Assembly: GCA_029433525.1 (NCBI GenBank)
Contig: JAQTIF010000001.1
Location: 1,798,001 to 1,862,000, forward strand
Origin: Enterobacteriaceae bacterium ESL0689
GTDB lineage: Bacteria > Pseudomonadota > Gammaproteobacteria > Enterobacterales > Enterobacteriaceae
Length of the DNA stretch: 64,000 nt
Reading direction: 5' to 3'
The position numbers and the translations under genes were made by a program. The number at the start of each line of letters is the position of its first letter. Position 1 is the stretch's first letter. Under the pieces are notes generated by a model. The model had not been told where the DNA came from. It worked only from the letters and a program-made list of their open reading frames with translations, and did no database searches. Positions 24,552 through 38,161 of this stretch are shown here, piece by piece.

Positions 24552-25541
24552 TTACGCTTTTTTCTGTCCGCTATCCGTCGCTTCTGCTTGCCGTTTGTAG
24601 CGACGAGCCAGCACAGCACAGACCATTAACTGGATCTGATGGAAGATCATCAGCGGCAGTACCATGATCCCCAGGCTCGCAGGGGGAAAAAGGATATTAG
24701 CCATAGGAATACCGTTGGCGAGGCTTTTTTTCGAACCACAAAAGACAATCGTAATTTCATCTGCTTTGCTGAAGCCACATATTCGTGCAACGACCGTATT
24801 GATAACGATAACAATAGCCAGTAGTACGATGCTGACGACGACGATAAAAAGCAGCGAACCCCAGCCGACTTTATGCCAGATACCATTAACGACCGCTTCG
24901 CTAAATGCAGAGTATACCACCAGCAAAATTGAAGCCTGATCGGTTTTGGCAATCCACTTTTTATTGCGGGTGATCCATTCCCCCGTCCAGGGACGTGACA
25001 GATGCCCGAGAACAAAAGGCAATAGCAGTTGCAGCATAATCTTGCCGACTTGCTCCATGCTGCTGCCATCGGCACCATGCAGATGCATCAACAGACCGAC
25101 GAGCAGGGGAGATATGAAGATACCGAGCAAGCTGGAGGCCGATGCTGAACACACCGCCGCCGCGACATTCCCCCCAGCCAGTGAAGTAAACGCAATGGCG
25201 GATTGTACGGTAGCGGGTAAGATACAAAGATAGACGAAACCGGCATATAGCGCCGGTGCGACCGGCACCGGTGCCCACCAGGCCAGCAGTATCCCCAAAG
25301 CCGGAAAAACGATAAAAGTGCTGCACATGACCCATAAGTGTAAACGCCAGTGGCTGCCGCCCGCGATGATCGCCTCGCGGGACAGTTTGGCACCATGCAT
25401 AAAAAAGAGCAGGGCAATCGCTGCGGTAGTTAAGTAATTAAAAAACGGAACAAAATCCCCCCGTGCTGGAAAGAAAGAGGCCAGCAGAACCACAGTAACG
25501 AGAGTAAGCGTAAAGGGATCAAGAATACGGAAAAGTTTCAT
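24552..25541 (-). CDS. yfeH: Bile-acid/sodium symporter family protein YfeH
   Basis: A 329-aa inner-membrane protein with about nine or ten hydrophobic helices, close to E. coli YfeH (332 aa) of the BASS/SBF-like family. The natural substrate is not known. The start MKLFRILDPFTLTLV has an upstream AGGAGC. FCGSKKSLANGIPMA in the second half is the conserved family segment. It is convergent with ligA. Confidence 0.88.
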   Translation of the reverse strand: MKLFRILDPFTLTLVTVVLLASFFPARGDFVPFFNYLTTAAIALLFFMHGAKLSREAIIAGGSHWRLHLWVMCSTFIVFPALGILLAWWAPVPVAPALYAGFVYLCILPATVQSAIAFTSLAGGNVAAAVCSASASSLLGIFISPLLVGLLMHLHGADGSSMEQVGKIMLQLLLPFVLGHLSRPWTGEWITRNKKWIAKTDQASILLVVYSAFSEAVVNGIWHKVGWGSLLFIVVVSIVLLAIVIVINTVVARICGFSKADEITIVFCGSKKSLANGIPMANILFPPASLGIMVLPLMIFHQIQLMVCAVLARRYKRQAEATDSGQKKA

Positions 25542-25785
25542 AGCGGCTCCTGAAAATCGATAGGGCTATTGTGCTTTTTTGTGCAGTGGAATTAAATGGA
25601 TTTGTTATCTCTCCATCAACAGAAAGATGATGCAATGGCCACACCGGTTAAGCGGGACGATGATTTTACCCGTTGACCGCCGGTGACAGAAGCACAGTTT
25701 AAAAGAAACGATCAGCTGTTATGTCCGGTATGCGGTGAATTGCTGATAATACCGACTGAAAGCCGCAGGAATTCAATATGACTAA
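25542..25785. other. Intergenic region upstream of yfeH
   Basis: No gene is supported here. A short frame ending at 25780 encodes CPVCGELL followed by about a dozen residues, which could be the tail of a decayed zinc-ribbon gene. It has no intact start or upstream conserved part. The yfeH promoter must lie at the left end. Confidence 0.4.
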
Positions 25786-25929
25786 GAGCCTATCCCATTA
25801 GGCTATTTTACTTGCCATTTTGGCCCTGGGCAGTGCTCGAAATCCTCACGTACTCCGTGTACGCTGCGGTTTCTCCGCGCTGTCCGTGTCCAAACTGGCT
25901 GCGTCAATAACGCCTGGTGGGATAGGCTC
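25786..25929. repeat. Inverted-repeat element, copy A (144 bp)
   Basis: The most intact copy of a dispersed repeat. Its ends are inverted repeats: GAGCCTATCCCA is perfect at both ends, with a weaker match beyond. It is flanked on each side by TAA (25783-25785 and 25930-25932), as expected of a 3-bp target duplication. The interior shares long stretches with 26471-26592 and, inverted, with 30498-30604. It has no coding capacity, so it looks like a MITE moved by an unlinked transposase. Confidence 0.75.
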
Positions 25930-25955
25930 TAAGTCTCTGTGCAGGAAGAATATTG

Positions 25956-26031
25956 TGGTGGGTCGTGCAGGATTCGAACCTGCGACCAATTGATTAAAAG
26001 TCAACTGCTCTACCGACTGAGCTAACGACCC
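25956..26031 (-). tRNA. lysV: tRNA-Lys(UUU)
   Basis: A 76-nt cloverleaf including the encoded CCA. The reverse strand reads GGGTCGTTAGCTCAG with anticodon TTT in GACTTTTAATC. It is the last of four tRNA genes in an operon-like cluster with three valine tRNAs, as in the E. coli valU-valX-valY-lysV cluster. Confidence 0.95.
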
Positions 26032-26035
26032 ACGA

Positions 26036-26111
26036 TGGTGGGTGATGACGGGATCGAACCACCGACCCTCTCCTTGTAAGGGAGATGCTCTCCCGGCTGA
26101 GCTAATCACCC
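26036..26111 (-). tRNA. tRNA-Val(UAC), variant copy
   Basis: A 76-nt tRNA with anticodon TAC (CCTTACAAGG) and encoded CCA. It differs from the other two valine tRNAs by a compensated base pair in the anticodon stem (T-A in place of C-G) and by a T-stem change (GGTGG in place of GGCGG). Confidence 0.95.
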
Positions 26112-26157
26112 ATTGCGTGATGGTATGCTGCGACAAGAAAACCGACTGGTGAGAAAG

Positions 26158-26233
26158 TGGTGGGTGATGACGGGATCGAACCGCCGACCCCCTCCTTGTA
26201 AGGGAGGTGCTCTCCCGGCTGAGCTAATCACCC
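26158..26233 (-). tRNA. tRNA-Val(UAC)
   Basis: A 76-nt tRNA with anticodon TAC and encoded CCA. It is nearly identical to the copy at 26273-26348, with one difference in the D-arm. Confidence 0.95.
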
Positions 26234-26272
26234 ACAGCTTTATTTCTTGTGACACGGCGACGACATCAGTCG

Positions 26273-26348
26273 TGGTGGGTGATGACGGGATCGAACCGCC
26301 GACCCCCTCCTTGTAAGGGAGGTGCTCTCCCAGCTGAGCTAATCACCC
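26273..26348 (-). tRNA. tRNA-Val(UAC)
   Basis: A 76-nt tRNA with anticodon TAC and encoded CCA, first of the reverse-strand Val-Val-Val-Lys cluster. The promoter would lie between 26349 and about 26470; no clear boxes are assigned. Confidence 0.95.
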
Positions 26349-26470
26349 TCGCTGTGTGGAGTCGCATTATAGGGTGAGTTGAAAATGAGTCAACGCCTTT
26401 TCGGAATAATTTGTTTGTTCGTTGTGAAATTGGGCAAAGCGATGGCCGATTGTCCACAATACATGATTTA

Positions 26471-26592
26471 GCGCCTGGCCCACCCGGCTAATTTACTGGC
26501 CATTTTTGCCCTCGGCCGTACCCGAAATACCTGTACGCTGCGGTTTTTCCGCGCTGTCCGTGTGCCTCAATAACGCCTGATGGGCCAGGCTG
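26471..26592. repeat. Inverted-repeat element, copy B (122 bp)
   Basis: The second copy of the repeat at 25786-25929, in the same orientation, with internal deletions. The shared core includes TACGCTGCGGTTT and CCGCGCTGTCCGTGT. The ends carry CCTGGCCCA as inverted repeats and are flanked by TTA on the left and TGA on the right. It lies in the 385-bp gap between the Val tRNAs and gltX, which also holds both promoters. Confidence 0.7.
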
Positions 26593-26733
26593 TGATAAGC
26601 AGAAAGGGGCGGTATAGCTTTCAGATCTGAACAACGTTGAGGAATCGGTCGGGGGTGTTAGAATATTTGCTGATAAAAATCCACGGACTCTGCCGACCAT
26701 CGGCATCTCTGCTATTAAATGTAAGGCCATTTC

Positions 26734-28152
26734 ATGAAAATCAAAACTCGCTTTGCGCCTAGCCCAACAGGTTATCTGCACGTTGGCGGCGCGCGTACCG
26801 CTCTCTATTCCTGGCTTTTTGCGCGTCATAATGATGGTGAGTTTGTATTACGTATTGAAGATACTGATCTTGAGCGTTCAACGCCGGAAGCCATTGACGC
26901 TATCATGGAGAGTATGAACTGGCTCGATCTCGGGTGGGATGAAGGCCCTTACTTCCAGACGAAACGGTTTGCGCGCTATAACGCGATCATTGATGACATG
27001 CTGAAAGCGGGCACCGCTTATAAATGTTACTGCTCTAAAGAGCGACTGGATGCCCTGCGTGAAGAGCAGATGGCGCGAGGTGAGAAGCCGCGCTATGACG
27101 GGTGCTGCCGTCATGATCATCGCCATCATGACGATAATGAGCCCTGCGTGGTTCGTTTTGCTAATCCACAGGAAGGCTCGGTGATTTTTGATGATCAGAT
27201 CCGTGGGCTCATTGAATTCAGCAATCAGGAGCTGGATGATCTGATTATTCGTCGTACGGATGGCTCGCCCACCTATAACTTCTGCGTGGTGGTGGATGAC
27301 TGGGATATGGCGATCACCCATGTTATTCGTGGTGAAGATCATATTAATAACACGCCGCGCCAGATTAACATTCTGCGGGCGCTGAATGCCCCTGTTCCGG
27401 TGTATGCACATGTTTCGATGATTAATGGCGATGATGGCAAAAAACTGTCAAAGCGTCATGGTGCCGTAAGTGTGATGCAGTACCGTGACGATGGTTATCT
27501 GCCGGATGCGTTGCTGAACTACCTTGTGCGCCTGGGCTGGTCAAGCGGCGATAAGGAGATCTTTAGTCGTGAAGAGATGATTGAGCTGTTTTCACTGTCT
27601 GCGGTAAGTAAATCAGCCAGTGCGTTTAACACCGATAAATTGCTGTGGCTGAATCATCAATACATTAATTCACTGGCACCGGAATATGTTGCCAGCTACC
27701 TGCAATGGCACATTGAGCAGGCGAATATTGATACCCGCCAGGGGCCGTCACTACCTGAACTGGTCACTTTGCTAGGCGAACGGTGTAAAACGCTAAAAGA
27801 GATGGCGGCAAACTGTCGTTATTTTTATGAAGAGTTCGCGGACTTTGAACCGGAGGCAGCAAAGAAACATCTGCGCCCGGTAGCGCGTCAGCCACTGGAG
27901 CTTGTGCGTGATAAACTGGCGGCGCTCAGTGACTGGAGTGCGGAAAATATTCATCAGGCTATTCAGTCCACTGCGGATGAACTCAGTGTGGGAATGGGAA
28001 AAGTAGGGATGCCACTACGGGTTGCCGTAACAGGAACAGGGCAGTCACCGGCGCTGGATGTGACTGTGCAGGCGATAGGGCAATCCCGAAGCATAGATCG
28101 CATTAATAAAGCACTGGCATTTATTACACAGCGTGAAGGTCAGGCATCCTGA
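26734..28152 (+). CDS. gltX: Glutamyl-tRNA synthetase GltX
   Basis: A 472-aa class I synthetase (E. coli 471) that charges tRNA-Glu. The HIGH-type motif is [15 protein letters not shown] (about residues 9-23) and the KMSKS-type motif KKLSKRHG (about 237). The zinc site is visible as KCYCSKE (Cys about 98 and 100) and, downstream, the Cys/His-rich [13 protein letters not shown]. It is monocistronic and has a terminator. Confidence 0.97.
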   Translation: MKIKTRFAPSPTGYLHVGGARTALYSWLFARHNDGEFVLRIEDTDLERSTPEAIDAIMESMNWLDLGWDEGPYFQTKRFARYNAIIDDMLKAGTAYKCYCSKERLDALREEQMARGEKPRYDGCCRHDHRHHDDNEPCVVRFANPQEGSVIFDDQIRGLIEFSNQELDDLIIRRTDGSPTYNFCVVVDDWDMAITHVIRGEDHINNTPRQINILRALNAPVPVYAHVSMINGDDGKKLSKRHGAVSVMQYRDDGYLPDALLNYLVRLGWSSGDKEIFSREEMIELFSLSAVSKSASAFNTDKLLWLNHQYINSLAPEYVASYLQWHIEQANIDTRQGPSLPELVTLLGERCKTLKEMAANCRYFYEEFADFEPEAAKKHLRPVARQPLELVRDKLAALSDWSAENIHQAIQSTADELSVGMGKVGMPLRVAVTGTGQSPALDVTVQAIGQSRSIDRINKALAFITQREGQAS

Positions 28153-28170
28153 TTGAGCGCTTTCACTTCA

Positions 28171-28193
28171 GGGCAGGGGAGCCTGCCCTTTTA
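28171..28193 (+). terminator. Terminator after gltX
   Basis: A 7-bp GC stem (28171-28177 with 28182-28188), a 4-nt loop and a short T-run, 19 bp past the gltX stop and just before the convergent yfeD stop. Confidence 0.8.
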
Positions 28194-28200
28194 TGATTGT

Positions 28201-28587
28201 TTACTGATGAATATCCAGCCGTGATAAAAAGCCTTTCAGTCCTTCGCGCGCCAGAAAATCCCATAATCCCTGTAGCTCCTCTGCGTTCATAGCATGCAGG
28301 ATTGCGGTAATCTTTCGCCAGATGATATCTGCGTCATTAACAAAATAGTGAGCCGTCGGCTCCGCTAATTGTGAATCAGTGGGTAACAGGTCGATCTTCG
28401 GCGCATTGGCGAGATAATCGCGTACCGATTTATCAATAATGATATATCTGGCACGACCTCCTTTTACTCCGGGGATCTTTTCAGTACGCCATGCCTGCTC
28501 CCGGATCCAACGGTTAATGGTTTGTCTGGTCACGCCAAGACATTTTGCCAGCTCGACAGCAGTCATTTTATCTTTTAATTTCATCAT
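28201..28587 (-). CDS. yfeD: DNA-binding protein YfeD (YfeC/YfeD family)
   Basis: A small helix-turn-helix protein of about 128 aa. I start it at the ATG at 28587, 4 bp past yfeC; the next codon is also ATG, and MTAVELAKC further in is possible. The HTH is AVELAKCLGVTRQTINRWIREQ, followed by PGVKGGRARYIII, a layout shared with yfeC next door. The C-terminus (FLAREGLKGFLSRLDI) also parallels YfeC (LLLREGIRGVLQRLGI), so the two look like tandem paralogs. The target is unknown. Confidence 0.85.
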   Translation of the reverse strand: MMKLKDKMTAVELAKCLGVTRQTINRWIREQAWRTEKIPGVKGGRARYIIIDKSVRDYLANAPKIDLLPTDSQLAEPTAHYFVNDADIIWRKITAILHAMNAEELQGLWDFLAREGLKGFLSRLDIHQ

Positions 28588-28591
28588 ATTA

Positions 28592-28966
28592 TTATTGATT
28601 TCTAATGCCAAGACGCTGAAGTACTCCGCGAATACCTTCACGCAGAAGCAGTGAAATTAACTGTTTTTGCTCATCAGCTGTGAGCTCTTTTATCAGCGTT
28701 GTGAGCAAAGGCGGCAGATCAGCCTGAGTAGCCTGATAAACAGGCATGGATTCAGCGACATGTTGTGCGTTACGGATAAATTCCCTGACCTGTTCATTGA
28801 TATGGATAAGGTGAGCCTTACCACCCTGCACACCAGGCCGCAGTGAGGTTTTCCACCCCTCCTTACGCGCCCATTTATTGATCGTTTGCCGACTGAAGCC
28901 GGTAAGATGTGCAATTTCTTCAGGTGTCATTCGTTCCTTGAGCATACAGACAATTTCCTGAGTCAT
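28592..28966 (-). CDS. yfeC: DNA-binding protein YfeC
   Basis: A 124-aa helix-turn-helix protein (E. coli about 119 aa). The HTH TPEEIAHLTGFSRQTINKWARK is followed by the conserved PGVQGGKAHLIHINEQVREF. A downstream in-frame ATG (MKERM is not present; MTPEEIAH is) would give a shorter form. It precedes yfeD closely and is probably cotranscribed. The name is by similarity to the E. coli gene beside gltX; the regulon is not known to me. Confidence 0.85.
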   Translation of the reverse strand: MTQEIVCMLKERMTPEEIAHLTGFSRQTINKWARKEGWKTSLRPGVQGGKAHLIHINEQVREFIRNAQHVAESMPVYQATQADLPPLLTTLIKELTADEQKQLISLLLREGIRGVLQRLGIRNQ

Positions 28967-29169
28967 TTTACTGGAATTAGTTTTCTATGTTATAGCATCC
29001 TTTTACAGGAAAGCGTGATATGTTTAATACCTGATTGCGATAAAGTTCGCAATCTATAGATATTGCTTTCTTTTTCGCCGCTTAATGACTGGTGATGGAT
29101 TTTGCCGTTGACACCTGATGGCGGAATTCATATTATGCCGCCCGTCCAATTAAGGTACGCCTGTAATTC

Positions 29170-29245
<76 letters not shown>

Positions 29246-29286
29246 AACTCTGTTCCCATCAGAGTTGGTTTGCAGGTTCATTTCGT

Positions 29287-29362
<76 letters not shown>

Positions 29363-29515
29363 ATCCCTGTCGCATCTTTTATTTTCCCTTTTTATTACCG
29401 TGTTGCGCTTTGTGGCATGACAGTCAATCCCCTGCTTTACCGGGATAAAACCCAACTTTCAGTCGGTGCGATTCGGCAATGCTTTTGGTTTGTGTTATAC
29501 AAATCATCGGTTAGC

Positions 29516-29531
29516 TGCGATCTTCATCACA
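29516..29531 (+). promoter_or_regulatory. CRP-like site upstream of bglG
   Basis: TGCGA-N6-TCACA matches the CRP palindrome TGTGA-N6-TCACA at nine of ten positions. It lies 55 bp before the first RAT element. A candidate promoter follows (TTGAGG near 29549 and TACAGT near 29571). CRP activation of bgl is known in E. coli. The rest of the 301-bp gap after the Ala tRNAs shows nothing else I can assign. Confidence 0.55.
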
Positions 29532-29564
29532 TTTTCCCGCTTACCCGGTTGAGGTAGCGAATGA

Positions 29565-30497
<933 letters not shown>

Positions 30498-30604
30498 GAG
30501 TCCATCTCACCCAGCCAGTCCGGACGGACAGCGTGGTAAAATGGCAGCGTAGCTGGAATACATGAGGATTTCGGGCACTGCCCAGGGCCTGATGGGTCGG
30601 ACTC
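30498..30604. repeat. Inverted-repeat element, copy C (107 bp), inside the bgl operon
   Basis: Inverted copy of the repeat at 25786-25929. On the minus strand it begins GAGTCCGACCCATCAGG and shares CCCTGGGCAGTG and CGAAATCCTCA with copy A. The ends GAGTCC and GGACTC are inverted repeats. The left flank is TAA, which is the bglG stop codon itself, and the right flank is TCA. It is transcribed between bglG and the second RAT switch. Confidence 0.7.
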
Positions 30605-30626
30605 TCATCCCTGATAAATCAATCCG

Positions 30627-30697
30627 GGATTGTTACTGCATCAAGCAGGCAAAACCTGAGAAAAACGCCAGTCGGTGTTGTTCTCGGGTTTTTTTAT
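30627..30697 (+). promoter_or_regulatory. RAT antiterminator and terminator before bglF
   Basis: A second RAT (30627-30657, GGATTGTTACTGCAT then GCAGGCAAAACCT) closely follows the consensus. It overlaps a terminator hairpin with arms 30653-30662 and 30681-30690 and a T-run. With the copy before bglG it gives the two-switch layout known from E. coli bgl. Confidence 0.9.
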
Positions 30698-30726
30698 TTT
30701 TACACCTTGTCACACAGTTGCCATGA

Positions 30727-34026
<3,300 letters not shown>

Positions 34027-34031
34027 CACTG

Positions 34032-34053
34032 ACGGCCCGGATAACCGGGCCGT
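34032..34053. terminator. Hairpin between bglB and nupC
   Basis: A perfect 9-bp GC-rich stem (34032-34040 with 34045-34053) with a 4-nt loop lies between convergent genes. The T-run is poor, so termination strength is uncertain. Confidence 0.6.
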
Positions 34054-34067
34054 ATCATCTCTCTGAT

Positions 34068-35270
34068 TTACAGCACTAAGGCAGCGATAGAAGCAGAAAG
34101 AATACTGACCAGTGTCGAACCATAGACCAGTTTTAAGCCAAAACGCGATACCACATTGCCCTGTTCTTCATTCAGTCCTTTCAGTGCACCAGCAATAATC
34201 CCGATAGAGGAGAAATTAGCAAAGGAGACCAGAAAGATGGAAAGAATACCGACTGAACGTGGTGAGAGCATATCGGCCGTTTTTTGCAGATCCAGCATGG
34301 CGACAAATTCATTGGAAACCAGCTTAGTGGCCATAATACTGCCCACCTGTAATGCTTCACTGGCGGGTATTCCCATCACCCAGGCAACAGGATAGAAGAT
34401 ATATCCCAGCATTCCCTGGAAGGAGAGACTGTAGCCAAACCAGCCAGTAACAGTCGCAAATAGTGCATTAAGTGCGGCGATCAAGGCGATAAAACCGATC
34501 AGCATCGCCGAGACAATCACAGCCACTTTAAAGCCAGCCAGAATGTATTCTCCCAGCATTTCAAAGAAGCTTTGTCCCTCATGCGGGTTAGACATATGCA
34601 TATTGTCTTTGCTTTCATCCACCTGATACGGGTTGATCAGTGACAGAATAATAAAGGTGCTGAACATATTCAGAATCAGCGCTGCGACGACGTATTTCGG
34701 TTGCAGCATCTCCATATACGCGCCGACGATTGACATCGAAACCGTTGACATGGCGGTGGCTGACAGGGTGTAGATCCGATCACGCGACATTTTTCCAAGG
34801 AAATCTTTATAGGCGATAAAGTTTTCTGACTGTCCGAGGATCAGCGAGCTGACCGCATTAAAGGACTCCAGTTTACCCATCCCATTCACTTTAGACAGCA
34901 CAGTACCAATAGCGCGAATAATGAGCGGCAGAATGCGGATATATTGCAAAATACCAATCAAGGCGGAGATAAAAATGATCGGGCAGAGCACTTTCAGGAA
35001 AAAGGATGCCAGCCCCTGAGCATTCATATTGCCGAATACAAAGTCGGTTCCCACATTGGCAAAACTGAGCAGCTTCCCGAACATAGCGGCAAAGCCTTTC
35101 ACAAAACCCTCGCCAGTGTCAGAGTTGAGGAAGAACCATGCTAAGAATATCTCTATCACAACGAGTTGAATAATATAGCGAATACGAATTTTTCTACGAT
35201 TTTTACTGACCAAAAGGGCGAGGACAGTGATGACGACGAGCGCGAGAATAAAATGCAGGACGCGGTCCAT
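34068..35270 (-). CDS. nupC: Nucleoside:proton symporter NupC
   Basis: A 400-aa inner-membrane concentrative nucleoside transporter (same as E. coli). I start it at the ATG at 35270 ([14 protein letters not shown]); an upstream in-frame ATG adds 13 unlikely residues. The family core includes [16 protein letters not shown] and the C-terminal [11 protein letters not shown] ... FANFSSIGI. NupC carries pyrimidine nucleosides and adenosine with a proton. In E. coli it is controlled by CytR/CRP; I could not assign those sites. Confidence 0.95.
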   Translation of the reverse strand: MDRVLHFILALVVITVLALLVSKNRRKIRIRYIIQLVVIEIFLAWFFLNSDTGEGFVKGFAAMFGKLLSFANVGTDFVFGNMNAQGLASFFLKVLCPIIFISALIGILQYIRILPLIIRAIGTVLSKVNGMGKLESFNAVSSLILGQSENFIAYKDFLGKMSRDRIYTLSATAMSTVSMSIVGAYMEMLQPKYVVAALILNMFSTFIILSLINPYQVDESKDNMHMSNPHEGQSFFEMLGEYILAGFKVAVIVSAMLIGFIALIAALNALFATVTGWFGYSLSFQGMLGYIFYPVAWVMGIPASEALQVGSIMATKLVSNEFVAMLDLQKTADMLSPRSVGILSIFLVSFANFSSIGIIAGALKGLNEEQGNVVSRFGLKLVYGSTLVSILSASIAALVL

Positions 35271-35512
35271 ATTTGCTCCAGAAATGAGGCGGGTTAAACA
35301 TCTGTGCATATTCTATGTAACAAAAGCAGAGAAAACGAGAACAAATAATATTATTGCGTAATGTCATTTTGTTAATCACTCATCATCGGATGAATCTATC
35401 ACCGCATATGATAATTTAATATTAATAAATTATTTCATAATTGATATATGTTTTATTGTTAACCGTTATCGAACCGTATGTTAAAGCAATGATGATTATC
35501 AGCGCTAAACAT

Positions 35513-35564
35513 ACTTGATAATAATTCTCATTTTGCTAATATGAGACATAGCAAAGGCTATATT
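35513..35564 (+). promoter_or_regulatory. Fur and MntR boxes before mntH
   Basis: A near-palindrome ACATAGCAAAGGCTATATT (35546-35564) closely matches the MntR box known upstream of E. coli mntH. Just before it TGATAATAATTCTCATT (35515-35532) resembles a Fur box. Both sit directly before the mntH start, consistent with repression by manganese and iron. The rest of the 306-bp nupC-mntH gap is AT-rich and contains the nupC promoter, not pinned down. Confidence 0.75.
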
Positions 35565-35576
35565 TAGGGGCGGAAT

Positions 35577-36812
35577 ATGACAAGTAGTGGCATCGACAAA
35601 AGTGGTGCTCGTGCGGCACGTAAAGTAAAACTCGCTTTGATCGGGCCTGCATTCATTGCGGCTATCGGTTATATCGATCCCGGTAACTTTGCTACTAATA
35701 TTCAGGCCGGTGCCAGCTTCGGATATCAGCTATTGTGGGTGGTGGTATGGGCCAATCTGATGGCAATGTTGATTCAGCTACTCTCTGCCAAACTGGGGAT
35801 CGCAACCGGTAAAAATCTTGCTGAGCAGATCCGTGATCATTATCCGCGCCCCGTAGTATGGTTTTACTGGGTACAGGCAGAAATTATCGCGATGGCGACC
35901 GATCTTGCTGAATTTATTGGTGCAGCGATAGGCTTCAAACTGATCCTCGGCGTGTCCCTGCTTCAGGGAACGGTATTAACCGCGATAGCCACTTATCTCA
36001 TCTTGATGTTGCAGCTAAGAAAACAAAAACTACTGGAAAAAGTGATCGGCGGATTATTGTTATTTGTGGCAGCCGCTTATATTGCAGAACTGGTTTTTTC
36101 GCAACCGGCCTTACTGCCGTTGACAGAAGGGATGATTGTTCCCGTTTTACCCAATGGTGAGGCGGTGTTTCTGGCGGCTGGCGTGCTCGGCGCCACCATT
36201 ATGCCGCATGTTATCTATTTACACTCATCACTGACACAGAGCCTGCCTCATGGCACACGGAAAGAGCGCTACCATGCGACTCGCTGGGATGTCTCCATTG
36301 CGATGACGATTGCGGGCTTTGTTAATCTGGCGATGATGGCCACTGCGGCTGCCGCTTTTCATTTTCATGGCCATACCGGTATCGCCGATCTCGATGAAGC
36401 GTATGTCACCCTGGAACCATTATTAGGTCAGGCCGCCGCCGTGATATTTGGCCTCAGCCTGGTCGCCGCCGGTTTATCATCAACCGTTGTCGGGACACTG
36501 GCGGGACAGGTGGTGATGCAGGGATTTATTCATTTTCATATCCCCCTCTGGGTACGGCGTCTGGTGACCATGTTGCCATCGTTTATCGTCATCATGATGG
36601 GACTGGAACCCACCCGTATTCTGGTGATGAGTCAGGTGTTGCTGAGTTTTGGTATTGCGCTGGCACTGGTGCCGTTACTCCTCTTTACCAGCGATGCCCG
36701 ACTGATGGGAGATTTAGTCAATACGCGATGGATAAAACGCACCGGATGGGTGATCGTGGTTATTGTGATTGCACTGAATGGCTGGCTGCTGATCGGTACG
36801 CTATGGGAATGA
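35577..36812 (+). CDS. mntH: Manganese/proton symporter MntH
   Basis: A 411-aa NRAMP transporter (E. coli 412) importing Mn2+ with protons. The metal-binding DPGN motif is in [12 protein letters not shown] (about residues 31-42) and the second unwound helix MPH in [14 protein letters not shown]. Eleven helices are expected. It is divergent from nupC as in E. coli. Confidence 0.96.
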   Translation: MTSSGIDKSGARAARKVKLALIGPAFIAAIGYIDPGNFATNIQAGASFGYQLLWVVVWANLMAMLIQLLSAKLGIATGKNLAEQIRDHYPRPVVWFYWVQAEIIAMATDLAEFIGAAIGFKLILGVSLLQGTVLTAIATYLILMLQLRKQKLLEKVIGGLLLFVAAAYIAELVFSQPALLPLTEGMIVPVLPNGEAVFLAAGVLGATIMPHVIYLHSSLTQSLPHGTRKERYHATRWDVSIAMTIAGFVNLAMMATAAAAFHFHGHTGIADLDEAYVTLEPLLGQAAAVIFGLSLVAAGLSSTVVGTLAGQVVMQGFIHFHIPLWVRRLVTMLPSFIVIMMGLEPTRILVMSQVLLSFGIALALVPLLLFTSDARLMGDLVNTRWIKRTGWVIVVIVIALNGWLLIGTLWE

Positions 36813-36953
36813 TAGATGAATTTATCCGTTGATTTGCTGTCTGGCGATTACCACACGGTGCTGCCATAAAACATGATATAACTTGTCAGGTAACGACTGT
36901 TTTTGCGTAACTCTCTATATTGACCGTGTGCCTTTTACTGGAGCCATAGCGAA

Positions 36954-37919
36954 ATGACAAAATTTGCGTTAGTGGGAGACGTTGGCGGAACCCATGCCCG
37001 ACTGGCATTATGTGAAATGACCAGTGGTAAAATCTCCGCTGTCAAAACCTATTACGGACTCGATTATCCCAGTCTGGAAGCGGTGATTGAGGTCTATCTG
37101 CAGGAGCAGCATGTCGAAATTAAAGCGGCATGTATTGCGATTGCCTGTCCGATTGCCGATGACTGGGTGGCGATGACTAATCATAGCTGGGCCTTTTCTA
37201 TTGCCACGATGAAAAAAAATCTTGGCTTTTCTCATCTTGAAGTTATCAATGACTTTACCGCTGTTTCAATGGCTGTTCCGATGTTACAAGCTGAGGATCT
37301 GATTCAGCTAGGCGGCAAGGAGCCCGTGCCGGGCAAGCCGGTAGCGGTCTATGGTGCCGGAACCGGCCTGGGTGTTGCCCATCTGGTGTCGGTTAATCAA
37401 CGCTGGATTAGTTTGCCGGGGGAGGGGGGACATGTTGATTTCGCCGCGAATAGCGAAGAAGAGTGCATCATCCTCAACACGTTGCGTGCAGAATTAGGAC
37501 ACGTCTCCGCCGAACGGATATTATCGGGGCCTGGATTAGTGAATCTGTATCGGGCTATCGTGCAGTCAGAGAACCGTGTGCCAGAAAAACTTCAGCCCAA
37601 AGATATTACCGCACGTGCGCTGGCAAATCGTTGTGCGGATTGCCGCCGGGCACTCTCCCTGTTCTGTGTGATAATGGGACGCTTTGGTGGTAATCTTGCG
37701 CTGAATCTGGCGACCTTTGGCGGTGTGTATATTGCTGGCGGGATTATTCCTCGCTTTCTTGAATTTTTTAAATCTTCTGATTTCCGCTATGGTTTTGAGG
37801 ATAAAGGGCGTTTCAAATCCTTTGTCAGGGATATTCCGGTCTATCTGATCATTCACGATAACCCCGGTCTGTTAGGTGCCGGCGCCTATCTGCGACAGCT
37901 GCTGGGCCAGCGTCTTTAA
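36954..37919 (+). CDS. glk: Glucokinase Glk
   Basis: A 321-aa cytoplasmic ATP-dependent glucokinase (same as E. coli), phosphorylating glucose released inside the cell, for example by disaccharide hydrolysis. Phosphate-binding motif [14 protein letters not shown] lies at the N-terminus, the catalytic Asp in [12 protein letters not shown] (about residue 100), and the second nucleotide loop in [11 protein letters not shown] with the sugar-site [10 protein letters not shown]. AlGGAG-like spacing is absent, but GGAGCC precedes the ATG. Confidence 0.95.
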   Translation: MTKFALVGDVGGTHARLALCEMTSGKISAVKTYYGLDYPSLEAVIEVYLQEQHVEIKAACIAIACPIADDWVAMTNHSWAFSIATMKKNLGFSHLEVINDFTAVSMAVPMLQAEDLIQLGGKEPVPGKPVAVYGAGTGLGVAHLVSVNQRWISLPGEGGHVDFAANSEEECIILNTLRAELGHVSAERILSGPGLVNLYRAIVQSENRVPEKLQPKDITARALANRCADCRRALSLFCVIMGRFGGNLALNLATFGGVYIAGGIIPRFLEFFKSSDFRYGFEDKGRFKSFVRDIPVYLIIHDNPGLLGAGAYLRQLLGQRL

Positions 37920-38086
37920 TGTCCTTTCCGGTGATGGAACGTGTCGGGTAACCTGTCTGCGGTCAGCTGTTCTCACATTCTGACGCAGGCGGACGCCAGA
38001 AGCGTTCATCTCTCCCTGTATACCGTGGTTTCATTGCGCTGACTGACATCAGAAGCGCTACCTCAGTCACCGGATGAAGCCCGCTT
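37920..38086. repeat. Possible badly degraded repeat copy after glk
   Basis: The stretch around 38008-38050 (CTCCCTGTATACCGTGG then TTGCGCTG) can be lined up loosely with the core of the 25786-25929 repeat (CTCCGTGTACGCTGCGG then CCGCGCTG). The terminal inverted repeats are not recognisable. No gene is seen here. Confidence 0.3.
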
Positions 38087-38161
38087 TTATTCAATCATCA
38101 TAACAAACGTTCCCAGCCAAATAATAAGAATAAAAGAAACGCCCATCAGAAAATATTTCAT
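38087..38161 (-). CDS. ypdK: Small membrane protein YpdK
   Basis: A 24-aa protein, MKYFLMGVSFILIIWLGTFV plus MMIE, almost entirely one membrane helix. It matches E. coli YpdK (23 aa) in length and most residues as I recall. A strong AGGAGG lies 4 bases before the ATG on the minus strand, which marks it as a real gene rather than part of the longer open frame upstream. Function unknown. In E. coli ypdK lies in the glk-to-lpxP neighbourhood. Confidence 0.8.
   Translation of the reverse strand: MKYFLMGVSFILIIWLGTFVMMIE

Noticed and set aside
25700-25780. Zinc-ribbon fragment CPVCGELL upstream of repeat copy A
   Set aside because: The frame is short, lacks a start with a ribosome binding site, and only one CxxC is present, so it is at best a remnant.
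26878-27411. 177-codon frame antisense to gltX
   Set aside because: Shadow of gltX with no start signal or recognisable domain.
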